DNA from: Perkinsus marinus ATCC 50983
Taxonomy: Eukaryota > Perkinsozoa > Perkinsida > Perkinsidae
Length of the DNA stretch: 27,414 nucleotides
Assembly (NCBI RefSeq): GCF_000006405.1
Contig: NW_003201363.1
Span: forward strand, 1 to 27,414
Reading direction: 5' to 3'
Positions 1 through 9,185 of this stretch are shown one piece after another; the stretch's first letter is position 1; each line of letters begins with the position of its first letter. The translations under genes and the position numbers were made by a program. The notes beneath the pieces are model-generated. The model was given only the letters and a program-made list of their open reading frames with translations. It searched no databases and had not been told where the DNA came from.

Positions 1-1514
1 ACCGAATGCCCCGCTTGTCATGTGTTTTCTACAGGGTCCTGCAATGCTGTTCGATTCCCTCTTTATTCTGGGTTCGCTGCCTTGCTGTTACGAGCTCGAT
101 ATGGACAGGCTTTTCAGGACAGCTGCTCCACGCTCTGGCTCGACATGAGGAAGACTAGTTTTGTGTTTCTCCATTCAACCGTGCTACAGATAGTCGTGCA
201 AACAGACTCAACTTCGTCATAGAATATTCAAGTTCGTCCGAAGTCGATAGGAAGTTCAAATTCGTGTTGATAGGACTTTTGATTTCGACTTTCTATTAGA
301 AAGTCGAAGTTGAAAGTTTTATGACGAATTCGAAGGTTAGAAAAATTCTAACCTTCGAATTCGTCTAGAATTTTCAATTTCGTCGAGTACACCTTCAGAC
401 CTTCGCCTTTTGGGCCAAAAGGGCCAAAAGTTTTGGCAAATCGACTTGGTCTTCCGGAACTCCAATTTTGTGGTACCGGGGCAATTATGCCAGTACTCTC
501 ATGATGGAAGTCTTAACATGATGGAAGTCTTAGTTAACAAGTCTTCTGTGGAAGCTTTCTGTTATAGGCAATTCGTTTATCAAGGTGTTGTTCTGAGTCG
601 AATAAACTAATTCATGGCTTAAAAGCAGTAACACATAGTTATGCGGATTCATGAGTGAGCTATAACGCATGATAATGAAGCACCACGCATGGATGAGCGG
701 TGTCGGCTATGTATCAAACAGAGCATTGAAGTGTATTTTCCACATGCCTGAGATTCTTCAATTAGTCTTTGTTACAGCATGGTCTCATGCAAAGACGTTC
801 TGCTGGAAGTCGCAGATTGATGGGTGGAGGTAAGCCGGTATGGAGAAATAGAAAATCACACTGAATCACGGAAAGAGCTGGAATCACGACTGAGACCGGG
901 CTGTGGTTCTGTACAAACGAATCGTGCGAAACGTGAACCGGACACGGATTCACGGAGGCGGATTAGCCTGGGGTAGCGCCGATATCAGCGAGGTTCACTG
1001 ATATTCTTAGCACAACTAGGGAACGATTCTCTGAGAATTGCGCCAGCGTAACAGTTACAGTAATGTAGCCTTGATTGTGAATGCGTGAACCGATCTGAAG
1101 TCTTATAACTTATAGCAACAACGCTGTCTAATCGCGCGATGCGCTGCAATAGGCGTTCGCCCCGGCGCTCGCCTTATATTATGATATACTATCTCGATGG
1201 CACTGAACCACTCGTAACTACATGTATCTCTAGACCATGCATTGTCTAGTCCGTTTCTTAGCTTGTCTAGTACCTCCCCTGTAAGGGGACTTGTACAAGC
1301 TTATGAACGAATATTTGACTTGATTGACGTATATACCACTCTATATCGAAGGCATTATCCCCTTCCACTCCACAGCGGACTACTTCTGTTCCACTTTCTA
1401 TCAGCGCCCGCCTTATTTTTTTCGCGCTCGGCTTTCCTTGTGTAACCGTTTCGTTCCTTCTCCCAGCTTCAACTTCAGTCCTGCCACAGCCTCCCGGCCA
1501 CCCCAGATCACCTC
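1..1514. other. Region without a recognisable gene
   Basis: The open frames here are short (under about 105 codons), overlap in several frames and show no domain, repeat or splice-supported continuation. The only clear structure is the palindrome at 324-366. I see no tRNA, no promoter I could defend, and no transposon end. The part next to 1515 could be the 5' flank of the Merlin element, but I could not identify a terminal inverted repeat. Confidence 0.6.
324..366. repeat. Near-perfect palindrome
   Basis: Two arms of about 20 nt, reading GACGAATTCGAAGG outward from the left and its reverse complement on the right, are separated by only a few A residues. The same GAATTCG/TTCGAA word recurs in the surrounding 100 bases. 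It would fold into a tight hairpin or cruciform. It may be the scar or core of a foldback element. No gene overlaps it. Confidence 0.75.
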
Positions 1515-2623
1515 ATGTCATCATTTCATACCCGTTACCTTCTCAGTCATCTATTCACCTCCCTCATGCCTGCTGTCACTCGCAATCAGCTGGCCGTCTA
1601 TGAGCTGGCTGACCAAGCCATTCTGGTAAATTTCCTGGCGTGCACAGGTTGCCCTGACTTCAAGTGTCTATCAACCTTCTCTCCAACCAGGCTCATCCCG
1701 CTACTCGAAGAGGAACCTCTCCTCGAGTGGCTGCAGGCTCATAAGCTCTTGAGCACGCACCTATTATGCAGCTGTGGATTGGTCCGACGACGTTACTCCA
1801 AAACCACCAAAAGCGGCCTTCGCGTTTGGTATCTCAGATGTACCAACTCTGACTGTCCTGTCACTGATACTTCTGTCAGATCTGGGATATGGTCAAGAAC
1901 TTCTCTATCATTCACAATGATGGTAAGCATCTTATCCCTCATCGCCGTCGGTCGACGGCCTAAGGACATCGTCTCTGAACTCGGTGTGTCCTCGCGAAGC
2001 GTAACTTGGTGGTTGCAAATAGCAGGCCAGGCTTGTTGGCCTCTTCAATACGTCACAGGTACAGCAATCCAACAATATACAGTGCGATGAGATGGTGGTA
2101 GGTGGTAAGCCCAAGTACCACAGAGGTAAACCCATGAGGCAATCCAAGCAGCTAGGTGGGTTGAAACTCTGAAACTCTTGCTGCTTTGGACTACAATGGC
2201 CGTGTTAGTGGTGTTGTGGCTAGGCATGTCCCTGATAGGAAAGCTACCTCTTTGGTGCCTCTGATAGAGGAAGTTGCCGCTCCTGGTGCTACTTTAACGA
2301 CGGATGAGCTGAAATCTTACCTTTCCATCAAGCACTTCAGACCTGACATTCAGCACCAAACGGTGTGCCATAAAAGGCACTTCGTCGACCCTAATACCGG
2401 AGTTAATACAAACTCGGTTGAATGCATGAACCGTGGGCTTAAGGATGAGCTGAGACGCAGATTTTATCATCTTGTGGGCAGAACCGATGAAACCGCTAAA
2501 GAACGTCTGGCTATCCCCCCGTTCAATAGACAAGGCTGTGTGCGATGCTGGAATCGATTCTCAAAATCGATTTTCGAAATCGTTCCTGAAGTCGTGTTCA
2601 ATAAACACGATTTTGAAAGTTGA
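1515..2623 (+). pseudogene. Merlin-type (IS1016/ISXO2-like DDE) transposase, frame-broken
   Basis: Catalyses cut-and-paste transposition in intact family members. The N-terminal part (1515 to about 2075, first Met possibly 1566) has a Cys pair CSCG, then LRCTNSDCP and SVRSGIW, the zinc-ribbon layout of this family, followed by a helix-turn-helix-like stretch RPKDIVSELGVSSRSVT. In the next frame comes CDEMVVGGKPKYHRGKP, which holds the first catalytic Asp (2086-2088). After a second frame change at about 2165-2185 comes LTTDELKSY with the second Asp (2303-2305) and NSVECMNRGLK with the Glu (2420-2422). All three catalytic residues are therefore present but in three reading frames. An 8-nt tandem duplication of GAAACTCT lies at the second break. 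I could not turn either break into a convincing intron. The tail after about residue NRQGC runs into ATCGAT-rich repeat DNA, so the true C-terminus is lost or earlier. Family call is secure; inactivity is inferred. Confidence 0.85.
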
Positions 2624-2725
2624 AAATCGATCTCGGAAGCGATTCCAGAATCAATTCCGACGCGCGTTCAGTAGACACGATTTTTAAAATCGATGCCAGC
2701 ATCGATTCCAGAATGGACAAATAAA
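2543..2725. repeat. Degenerate ATCGAT/TTCCAGAATCG repeat block
   Basis: This stretch repeats words such as TCGATTCCAGAATCGATT, CACGATTTT and GTTCAATA or GTTCAGTA in both orientations. The same vocabulary occurs in the foldback arms at 3392-3545 and 4112-4265 and in the blocks at 4279-4412 and 8470-8600. It overlaps the end of the Merlin frame, which suggests insertion into or next to that element. It is non-coding as far as I can see. Confidence 0.6.
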
Positions 2726-2805
2726 GTACGTGAGAAATGAGACTCCCCGGGATGGAACCTGAGGCCACACCTCGACTTCCTCGACTATCCCTGAAATCCG
2801 AAATA

Positions 2806-2878
2806 TACCTCTACCAAGATTCGAACCTGAGACACCTGGGTCACAGTATACTAGCTTATCCTACTGAGCTAGAGTGAC
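2806..2878 (-). repeat. tRNA-derived sequence (pseudo-tRNA or SINE head)
   Basis: On the minus strand an A box (TAGCTCAGTAGG, at 2860-2871) and a B box (GGTTCGAATCTT, at 2816-2827) are in tRNA order and spacing. The D stem GCTC/AAGC and a five-pair T stem can be drawn. The anticodon arm does not close with a seven-base loop and the acceptor stem has mismatches. I therefore read it as a decayed tRNA or the tRNA-like head of a SINE rather than a working tRNA gene. A second B-box-like word, GGATGGAACCTGAGG, lies just upstream at about 2748. Confidence 0.45.
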
Positions 2879-3090
2879 TACTTCGTGAAATAGCAGTTAG
2901 TAACTAGTATTTACTGTTGAGCGGTCTACCTATGAACGAGTACCAGTACTTGTCAGTAGGTTGTTTACCTACTGACCCGTTAGTAAGTGGTACCTGGTTG
3001 CCCAACCTCAGTACTGCGGTCCTCTAGAGTTGCTCTAGAGGATTGGAGGTGGTTGATTCTAGGGTCCAGACCCGATATATTTTCACATGT

Positions 3091-3150
3091 CACATCCCGG
3101 GATCGAACCTCAGACCTCCCGGTTACTAGCTCAACAGTTGGGGCCCAACT
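3091..3150 (-). repeat. B-box-containing SINE-like fragment
   Basis: On the minus strand this reads GAGGTTCGATCCCGGG, a good Pol III B box inside a short hairpin, but no convincing A box precedes it. Related words occur at about 2744 (CCCGGGATGGAACCT), 18517 (GCGAATCGAACC) and 19187 (CCCGGGATCAGACCT). The family is thus dispersed across the window. It could be the 3' half of a tRNA-derived SINE. Confidence 0.4.
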
Positions 3151-3297
3151 CGCAAACCCTCTCGAGTCTGTTTGGCGGCAAACGTCATATCCCTGCTGAG
3201 TATGACCTCTTTTCTTGCTGTATCGCCCCTCATAACCAGTTCGGGACTGGCAATTCTCCAAGGAGAGTTGTTTCTTCTGGACTCCACACGTTTCCCT

Positions 3298-3400
3298 TCT
3301 CGGTGCTCTCCTCTATGAAGCTTCCGTCACGCGCCACGAAATTTTCAGAACCACTCCGAGTGGTTCTGGAATCTGCGATTCTGGAAACGCTCTCAGAATC
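3298..3400 (+). repeat. Dispersed repeat, copy 1
   Basis: The segment from TCTCGGTGCTC through CACGCGCCACGAAATTTTCAGA to CTCTCAGAATC is present again, inverted, at 8603-8693. This copy has an extra palindromic insert AACCACTCCGAGTGGTT that the second copy lacks. It abuts the left arm of the foldback element at 3392 and may be its outer part. Non-coding. Confidence 0.8.
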
Positions 3401-4265
3401 GCGCACAAGCTCCTTTGAACGCGCTAAGAACCACTTCTGGAAACGTTTCTGGGATCGTTTCCGGAGCTGGTTCTATGAACAGAAAATCCCAGAATCGTTT
3501 CTAGAAACGCTTCTCAAGTTTAAAATCGGTCTATTGAACAGGCGGTATGAGCGTGTTCAGTAGGAATTGTGATCTCAAACTTACTCCTATTATACCAACT
3601 TTCTTCCAGGCTCTTGCTTTGGCTCATGATGCTCTTACTAATTTATAGGCGGTTGCATTTCACTACTTCTGTTAACGAATAGCTGCACAGTGTCATTCTC
3701 AATATCAGTTATAATTAGTCAGTAGATGTTACTGCTTATGTAGGAACTCCATGAGATTTGTCCCATTCAGCTAAGATTGTGCATCTCTGGCACTCTCTAC
3801 ATAGAAACCGCTGGAGTCGTTCTTCAAATGGAGCCATTTGATCTTTGATTAGGTCAGCTTGGTCTTCAAGTGGAGAGCTCTTCTTATTGGTCAACAAGCC
3901 TAGGCGTGATCAATACTGATGATAAGGTGATTGCAGGTCACCATAAACTTTGCTTTATCACACCGAATTTCAAGTTTTCGACTTGTTTCGGTTTCGAAGT
4001 AAGCTATTTCAGGATTCAACGATCTCACGCAGTGGTCTTACTGTCATTCAAAGATTTCACGATCTCCTGGGCGCACGCGACAGATGGTGTACGCGTTGCG
4101 GAAGAGATTTTCCGCCTGTTCAACAGACCGATTTTAAATCTGATAAGCGTTGCTAGAAACGATTTTGGGATTTTCTGTTTATAGAAACAGCTCTGGGAAC
4201 GATCTCAGAAACGTCTCCAGAAGTGGTTCTTAGCGCGTTCAAAGAAGCTTTTGCGCGATTCTGAG
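3392..4265. mobile_element. Foldback (long terminal inverted repeat) element, non-autonomous
   Basis: The left arm 3392-3545 and the right arm 4112-4265 are both 154 nt and are inverted copies of each other, with roughly 85 to 90 percent identity by eye. Both outer ends start CTCAGAATCGCGC and both inner ends finish TTGAACAGGCGG. The 566-nt interior (3546-4111) has no long frame and no known domain. This is the layout of a foldback or long-TIR MITE. I could not define a target-site duplication. Which transposase moves it is unknown; the hAT gene starting 470 bp downstream is a possible but unproved source. Confidence 0.85.
3546..4111. other. Interior of the foldback element, no gene seen
   Basis: No frame longer than about 100 codons and no motif. 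The sequence is less repetitive than the arms. It may be captured DNA or the internally deleted remains of an autonomous element. Confidence 0.5.
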
Positions 4266-4278
4266 CATACTTCTGAAC

Positions 4279-4412
4279 TTTTCGAGTTTCGAGGCTCGAT
4301 CTCGAATCGATTCGGTCCCAGAAGTTATATAATCGATTGGCTCAATGTCGATACCGGGAACCGAGAATCGATCTCGAATCGATTCTCTCGATTCAAGGGC
4401 GCCGGTTCGATC
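4279..4412. repeat. Palindromic ATCGAT-rich block, left of hAT gene
   Basis: It contains GAGTTTCGAGGCTCGATC followed by several TCGAATCGATTC words in both orientations, and ends with the hairpin GCGCCGGTTCGATCC...GGCACCGGC just after it. A matching block starting GAGTTTCGAGGCGGATCG lies at 8470-8600 on the other side of the hAT gene. They could be subterminal repeats of the hAT element or independent small foldback elements. Confidence 0.6.
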
Positions 4413-4733
4413 CAAGGCACCGGCATTTTTATGTATTTTCTATTTGAAAAGTTGCGCACAATGAAACCACTGAAACCCAAACCCGTGACATACAGCCTAT
4501 AAGTTTTGAGTTACTGCTACAAATAGTTGAGCCGCTATAGTGTAGCGCTGCTAATTGTTGTTGAAATAGTAGCCAAGCTGCATGGCCGGCGGCCGTTAGC
4601 CGCCGTGTCACGGCGCATTTCGCGCCGTTCATCGTTAAACGAAGCACTGCTTCGGAAGCACATAGCCTAGAAGTTTTCCTGCGTATACCATCTGATTTCG
4701 TTTGTCGTAGCACAACGTACCATTCGCTTTCTC

Positions 4734-7700
4734 ATGCCTACATCGAATGCAGCAACGCCGCGAGGTCAGGGTTCCGGATTCTTTCCACCCGGTATTGGAG
4801 GTGGCTTCTCTGGTGGCAGAAAGCGTCGCAGGATTGAAACTGGGATAGCACCCATTATGGATCTGTCTTCTGAGCACAGCTCTCCTGAAGCGCACTCTTG
4901 CTCTCGTGGTGTTCTTCGACGCTCTTTTGGTGCTCCTTCTCGCTCCTCTGGTGCTCCTCCTCGCTTCTCTGGTACTCCTTCTCGCCCTCTGGTGCTCTCC
5001 TCGCTTCTCTGCTACTCCTTCTCGCCCCTCTGGTGCTCCTCTTCGCTTCTCTGGTACTCCTTCTCGCCCCTCTGGTGCTCCTCCTCGCTTCTCTGCTACT
5101 CCTTCTCGCCCCTCTGGTGCTCCTCCTGGCTCCTCTAGTGCTCCTTCTCGCCCCTCTGGTGCTCCTCTTCGCTTCTCTGGTACTCCTTCTCGCCCCTCTG
5201 GTGCTCCTCCTCGCTTCTCTGCTACTCCTTCTCGCCCCTCTGGTGCTCCTCCTGGCTCCTCTGGTGCTCCTTCTCGCCCCTCTGGTGCTCGTTGTCGCTC
5301 TTCTGGTACTCCCTCTCGCTCCGGTGATTCTCCTCCTCGCTCCTCTGGTACTCTCTCCCGCCCCTCTCAGATCTCAGCAAGAACTGTTGAGGCTCCACCT
5401 GATGCCTACGCTGAACCGCCGTGCAAGTCTAAGCTAGATTACGAGAAATACGACACTTGCCCCAAAGAAAATCGCCGCTCAAAGCCAAGCAGGGTGTGGG
5501 AGCAGTTTCATGTCATTCGGTGCAAGCGAACTGGGTTTGTCTACCCAGAGCGCGCGGTCTGCAAGAAATGTGGACAGGTTTACTCTATGAGGAAGCAAAA
5601 TACTTCGGCGCTTCTATGCCATATCGACAACGGATGCGACGAACAAAGGGATCAGCCACCAATAGCATCGTACTTTTACCAGAAACGGAAGGTCAATTCC
5701 AATCAGAAATCTGCTGTGAATGCGGCGTTGGTTGATCTGCTGGCATGCGTGCCTGGTATAAGCTTCAACGGAACCCAGATAGCAGCATTCAAGAAATTCG
5801 TTGAGGTCGCGGCTCAGGTGGGGGCAGAAAATAGGTCGGGCTTCGATGCATCGCAAGTCTTATTTTGCCCCAAGACTCTTACTGACGACATGTTGAAGAA
5901 AGGGGCGGACGCCACAGAGAAGATTAAGAACCACCTAGCTCAGCAGCCAAAGCCAATAATGGTAGTACGGGAAAAGGTCAGCAGGGGATCGGTATTGGGA
6001 AGGCGGACTAACGGAGGTATCTGTCAGCCTTGCAATCTGCGAGTTGTAGATACTTTTCGACGGCTGGACCAGCCACCATAAGCACGAGAATGTGCTTGGA
6101 GTCACCACACTTTTGAATGTTAACGACGTGCAGCGGAGCGTTCTTCTGGCACTGGAGACACCAGAGACCATGACCGCTGATGACATTCAGGAAAGCTTGG
6201 AACGGGTAATCTCAACGTTAGCGACTAATGGTTAGTCCATAAATATCGACTCTATATTTTTGGACTAACCGCCAGTTAGTCCATTCATCGACTCGATAAT
6301 ATCGAGGAGCAATGGATCACTGAAGCTCAGTGAACAGTATTAATGTTTTCAGGTATGTTCTAGATATCAAATCCCGATAGAAAAGGTGCTATTTGCCAGT
6401 GATAGCTGTTCGGCGAATACGGCGGCTCTCGGGCAAGGCAATATGGCCTCCGTGTGCTGTTTTGCACATATGGTGCAAAACGCCCTGAAGGCCGGGATGA
6501 CACACCCTGTGGACAATGCGATAGACAACTGCGAGGATGCGCTACGCAGCATGAACACTGGAGAGACTCTTGAAGCTTTTCTCGAGGAGCAGGCAACGGC
6601 TCCGGTCGAGTCGGTTCTTCTGACAAGCTCGCGCCTCGTTGCGTACTTCAAGAGGTCGAAGCTGAATGGCAAGCTAGCACGTCTTGGATACAACAAGTAA
6701 TAGAGTCGCTGTGTATGTTTCAACGGTCAGATCAGGCTAAAGCGAAGGAGCACAGTTCGCTGGGACTCTGTTTATGAGATGATCGATAAGATAATTAAGA
6801 GCTGGTCGGGTATTGAAGAACTTCTCAGAGAAAAGAATAAAACGAGGTGATACCTTAAGTCAGCTTAGTAAGATCCAAGCTTAGAAAGCGTCCAGCTGTT
6901 CTAGGCCAAAACTAACCAGTAGTGTTAACTTTATTGCGCTCAGGAACTTCCAGAACTTGCTTTCGAACAAAGAGCTATTGATTCAAATTCGTAGCTTCTT
7001 AATCCCTTTTCGCATAGCGACCAAAGTTATGCAAGGGAGGAAGCCGGGAACGGCAGTAAAATCCATTGTGTGAGTCAAACGGAGTGGTTCATTTTCTTCG
7101 CCTTGAAGTAGTCTGTGAATCCTCAGGAAGCTTGAGCGGTGCTGGATATTCCTTCAAACTTCTCCTCCTGGAGAATTTGAGGATTTGCAAATGGTACGCA
7201 GTAACGTCAAAGAGCAGTTCTTCCTGAAGGTACCTCGGAATGGACACGTAGTTTCCGATTGGATCTCTCGATTGCAGGTCATATGTAACCTTACCCCAGA
7301 CGCTTTGCTCCCTGCAATGTTGCACCCTGCAACGAAGGTCAGAGGTGTAGAGAAGCTAAAAATGGTTACTGAGTATAGAAGACGTATCAAGGGTGAAGAG
7401 TCTATTCTCCGCCGTGAGGACTTAATCGAAGCGCTAAAAGGATGGTCGCTCATCACCGAGAACAGCAACGAAAACAATATACACACTAATCATAGTACTA
7501 GCGAGAATGATGCTGCTGAAGCTAATATGCTAGAACAAGTGGTCGAAATTGCTGACGACAGCCTCCTGCAAGGATTGATTGACGTGAAAGACTTGCCTAG
7601 GTGGAGTGAGAGGGGTAGGGACAGAACAGCTGATGAAAAAGCCCTGCTGATCGATAAAGAAGTTAAGCAATGGGCTAAATTGGGTGGGCATTGTGAAGAC

Positions 7701-7919
7701 TATGAGACCTTTTGGAATACTGCTAAGCTGGATTATCCCTATCTTGCTCGCACGGCAACGGTGGCACGCGGGGTGGTTATATCAACGGCATGTGTGGAGA
7801 GTCTGTTCTCCGAGATCCGGGATATCATAGGTGATAAGCGCACCAGAATGAGAATGGAGGTTGTTGAAGCACTTCTCAAAACTCGTCACACATACAGATT
7901 GTGGGACAATGACAAGTAG
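4734..7919 (+). CDS. hAT-family transposase gene, six exons, one low-complexity frame break
   Basis: Cut-and-paste DNA transposase. Proposed exons: 4734-5961, 6050-6205, 6353-6696, 6736-6846, 6944-7069, 7127-7919. All five introns are GT-AG (88, 147, 39, 97 and 57 nt) and removing them restores one frame through every hAT block. In order: a basic nuclear-signal-like GGRKRRR near residue 30; a Pro/Ser/Arg repeat; a BED-type finger (CKKCGQVY...CHIDNGC); FDGWTS with the first catalytic Asp (6059-6061); FASDS with the second Asp (6401-6403); CCFAHMVQNAL, the family CxxH block; VRWDSVYEMID; and the dimerisation region YPYLARTA...STACVESLFSE with the Glu at 7797-7799. The start ATG 4734 is in frame only if a net loss of two bases near 4987-4997, inside the minisatellite, is discounted; repaired, the protein would be about 919 residues. 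The break could be real, polymorphic or an assembly error. Confidence 0.85.
4929..5367 (+). repeat. 21-bp coding minisatellite
   Basis: Twenty-one head-to-tail units of 21 nt encode a seven-residue repeat of the form G-[TA]-P-[SP]-R-[PFS]-S within exon 1 of the hAT gene. The tract is 439 nt, two short of 21 full units. The missing bases are one C in a CGCCCCTCT word (about 4987) and one C in a GCTCCTCCTCG word (about 4997). Together they shift the frame set by ATG 4734 into the frame used by the rest of the transposase. The Leu-rich frames across this tract are shadows of it. Confidence 0.9.
6230..6270. repeat. Hairpin inside a hAT intron
   Basis: GGTTAGTCCA at 6230-6239 is matched by TGGACTAACC at 6261-6270, with a third AGTTAGTCCA soon after. 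It lies in the 147-nt second intron of the hAT gene, the longest of its five introns, so it may be a tiny insertion that lengthened the intron. Confidence 0.7.
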
Positions 7920-8469
7920 ATGTGAGAAACTCACAATGTGAGTCTCACATGCTTCGGTGATAATTATTATGCAATTCTGAGGCTGATTCCACAACTACAA
8001 GCTTTCAGTGTTTGATTTCGCTGTCGAGGTGCATCAGGCGACCCTACTTCTAGCCTTACTTGAAACCTAATGTCTATGGGGTTGATGAACATAAATGTCG
8101 AATATGAGTTGATTAAATCGATGGTATGTAAATCATACTAAGCGGTGTCATCAAATGTCATACTCTTCTATTTGATAGAATCTATTGTGTCTTTGACCTT
8201 TCGATTAAATCATTCATTTTGCATATGCAATTAACTCATCGACTACATGCTATCTACACTCTTTATAGGGCGCTGAGTTCAAGAGTGGCAAGACAGTAAG
8301 GGTACCAGTGCATGACAGGCACTGCCTGTGGCTATCAACTGAGCGGTCTAGCCTCGACCCTTATTTTTTTTTCGCGCGCTACGCGCGCGTGGATGTGCTC
8401 TGCGGCAGCCGTCCTAAATTGTTGTCGAACTAAGCCTCAATGCCGACGTAAAAGAACATTTCAATGGAT
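7920..8469. other. 3' flank of hAT gene, no gene seen
   Basis: AT-rich DNA with short imperfect hairpins (for example AACTCACAATGTGAGTCTCAC right after the stop, which could help end transcripts) and CGCGCGCTACGCGCGCG at about 8373. No coding frame with support. I looked for a terminal inverted repeat matching the 5' flank of the transposase and did not find a clean one. Confidence 0.5.
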
Positions 8470-8600
8470 TTTGAGTTTCGAGGCGGATCGATTTCTCGAA
8501 TCGAATCGATTCGTGCGCCCGCCGTAGCATCCTCGATTGATTAGCACCGAACAATCGATCGATTTTCGATATCTCGATCCAATCGAGCCTCGGTCCGATG
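8470..8600. repeat. Palindromic ATCGAT-rich block, right of hAT gene
   Basis: It begins GAGTTTCGAGGCGGATCG and ends with the inverted counterpart CGATCCAATCGAGCCTCGG, with ATCGAT words between, so the block itself is an imperfect inverted repeat of about 130 nt. It shares its outer word with the block at 4279-4412. Small foldback element or subterminal transposon repeat. Confidence 0.65.
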
Positions 8601-8602
8601 TA

Positions 8603-8693
8603 TGATTCTGAGAGTGGTTCCAGAATCGCACATTCCAGTAGCTCTGAAAATTTCGTGGCGCGTGATAGGGGCTTCATAAAGAAGAGCACCGAG
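8603..8693 (-). repeat. Dispersed repeat, copy 2 (inverted)
   Basis: Inverted copy of 3298-3400, from GATTCTGAGAG to GAGCACCGAG on the plus strand. Together with the adjoining palindromic block it repeats the order seen at the outer sides of the foldback element, placing related sequence on both sides of the hAT gene. Confidence 0.8.
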
Positions 8694-8711
8694 TGGAGAA
8701 ATCTCGGCTAA

Positions 8712-8962
8712 ATACATTTTTCTAAGGAAAAGTGCAAAAAACTAAGGAAAGCATCGCGCTCGCCCGTTTTTTAGCAGATTCCTAAGGAAGAGTGCAGATT
8801 TCCAAGGAAGGAGCGCGTCTAAGGAAAAGTGCAGATTTCTAAGGAAATATCGAATTGATCCTTAACTCTAGAAAAAGGTCATAACTTGGCGTAGGATGCC
8901 AGCTTAGCCTTGAGGTACAGTTTGGCCTTGGGTTACGCTCCGGCCTTGGAGAACTGTAGGGT
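8712..8962 (+). repeat. Left CTAAGGAA / CCTTGG repeat block, candidate 5' LTR part
   Basis: At least five CTAAGGAA or close variants spaced about 20 to 35 nt, with the word GCTCGCCCG between them, are followed by three CCTTGR words (TTAGCCTTGAGG, TTTGGCCTTGGG, TCCGGCCTTGGA). The same order, in the same orientation, recurs at 13600-13830 beyond the pol remnant. Direct copies flanking gag and pol are what LTRs would look like, though these are too diverged for me to fix LTR ends. The repeated words could be promoter or enhancer modules. Confidence 0.55.
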
Positions 8963-9185
8963 ATATGTACCATTCAATGCAGCTCAGAAATCTTGCTCCC
9001 TTATGCTATTGCCAATTCGACTCGCTCACAGACTCGCTCGCCGACGGTTTCACAAGATCGACGGTTACATGGAGAGACTTACCCTGCTTAAGATTGATAC
9101 TATGAATGCCAGTGTCTATTGATTCAATGATACTGATCTGCCTCATTGCAGTGTGTAATCTCGTACTCAATAGTCTCCTCTTCCC

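Noticed and set aside
1242-1629. Overlapping 67- and 101-codon frames
   Set aside because: Low-complexity Ser/Phe/Leu content, no domain, no splice-supported extension.
3087-3563. 158-codon frame
   Set aside because: It runs through a SINE-like fragment and the left arm of the foldback element; its sequence is explained by those repeats.
4898-5437. Leu-rich membrane-like frame
   Set aside because: It is the wrong frame of the 21-bp minisatellite; the Pro/Ser/Arg frame connects to the hAT transposase.
6367-6723. 118-codon minus-strand frame
   Set aside because: Antisense shadow of the hAT exon that carries the second catalytic Asp.
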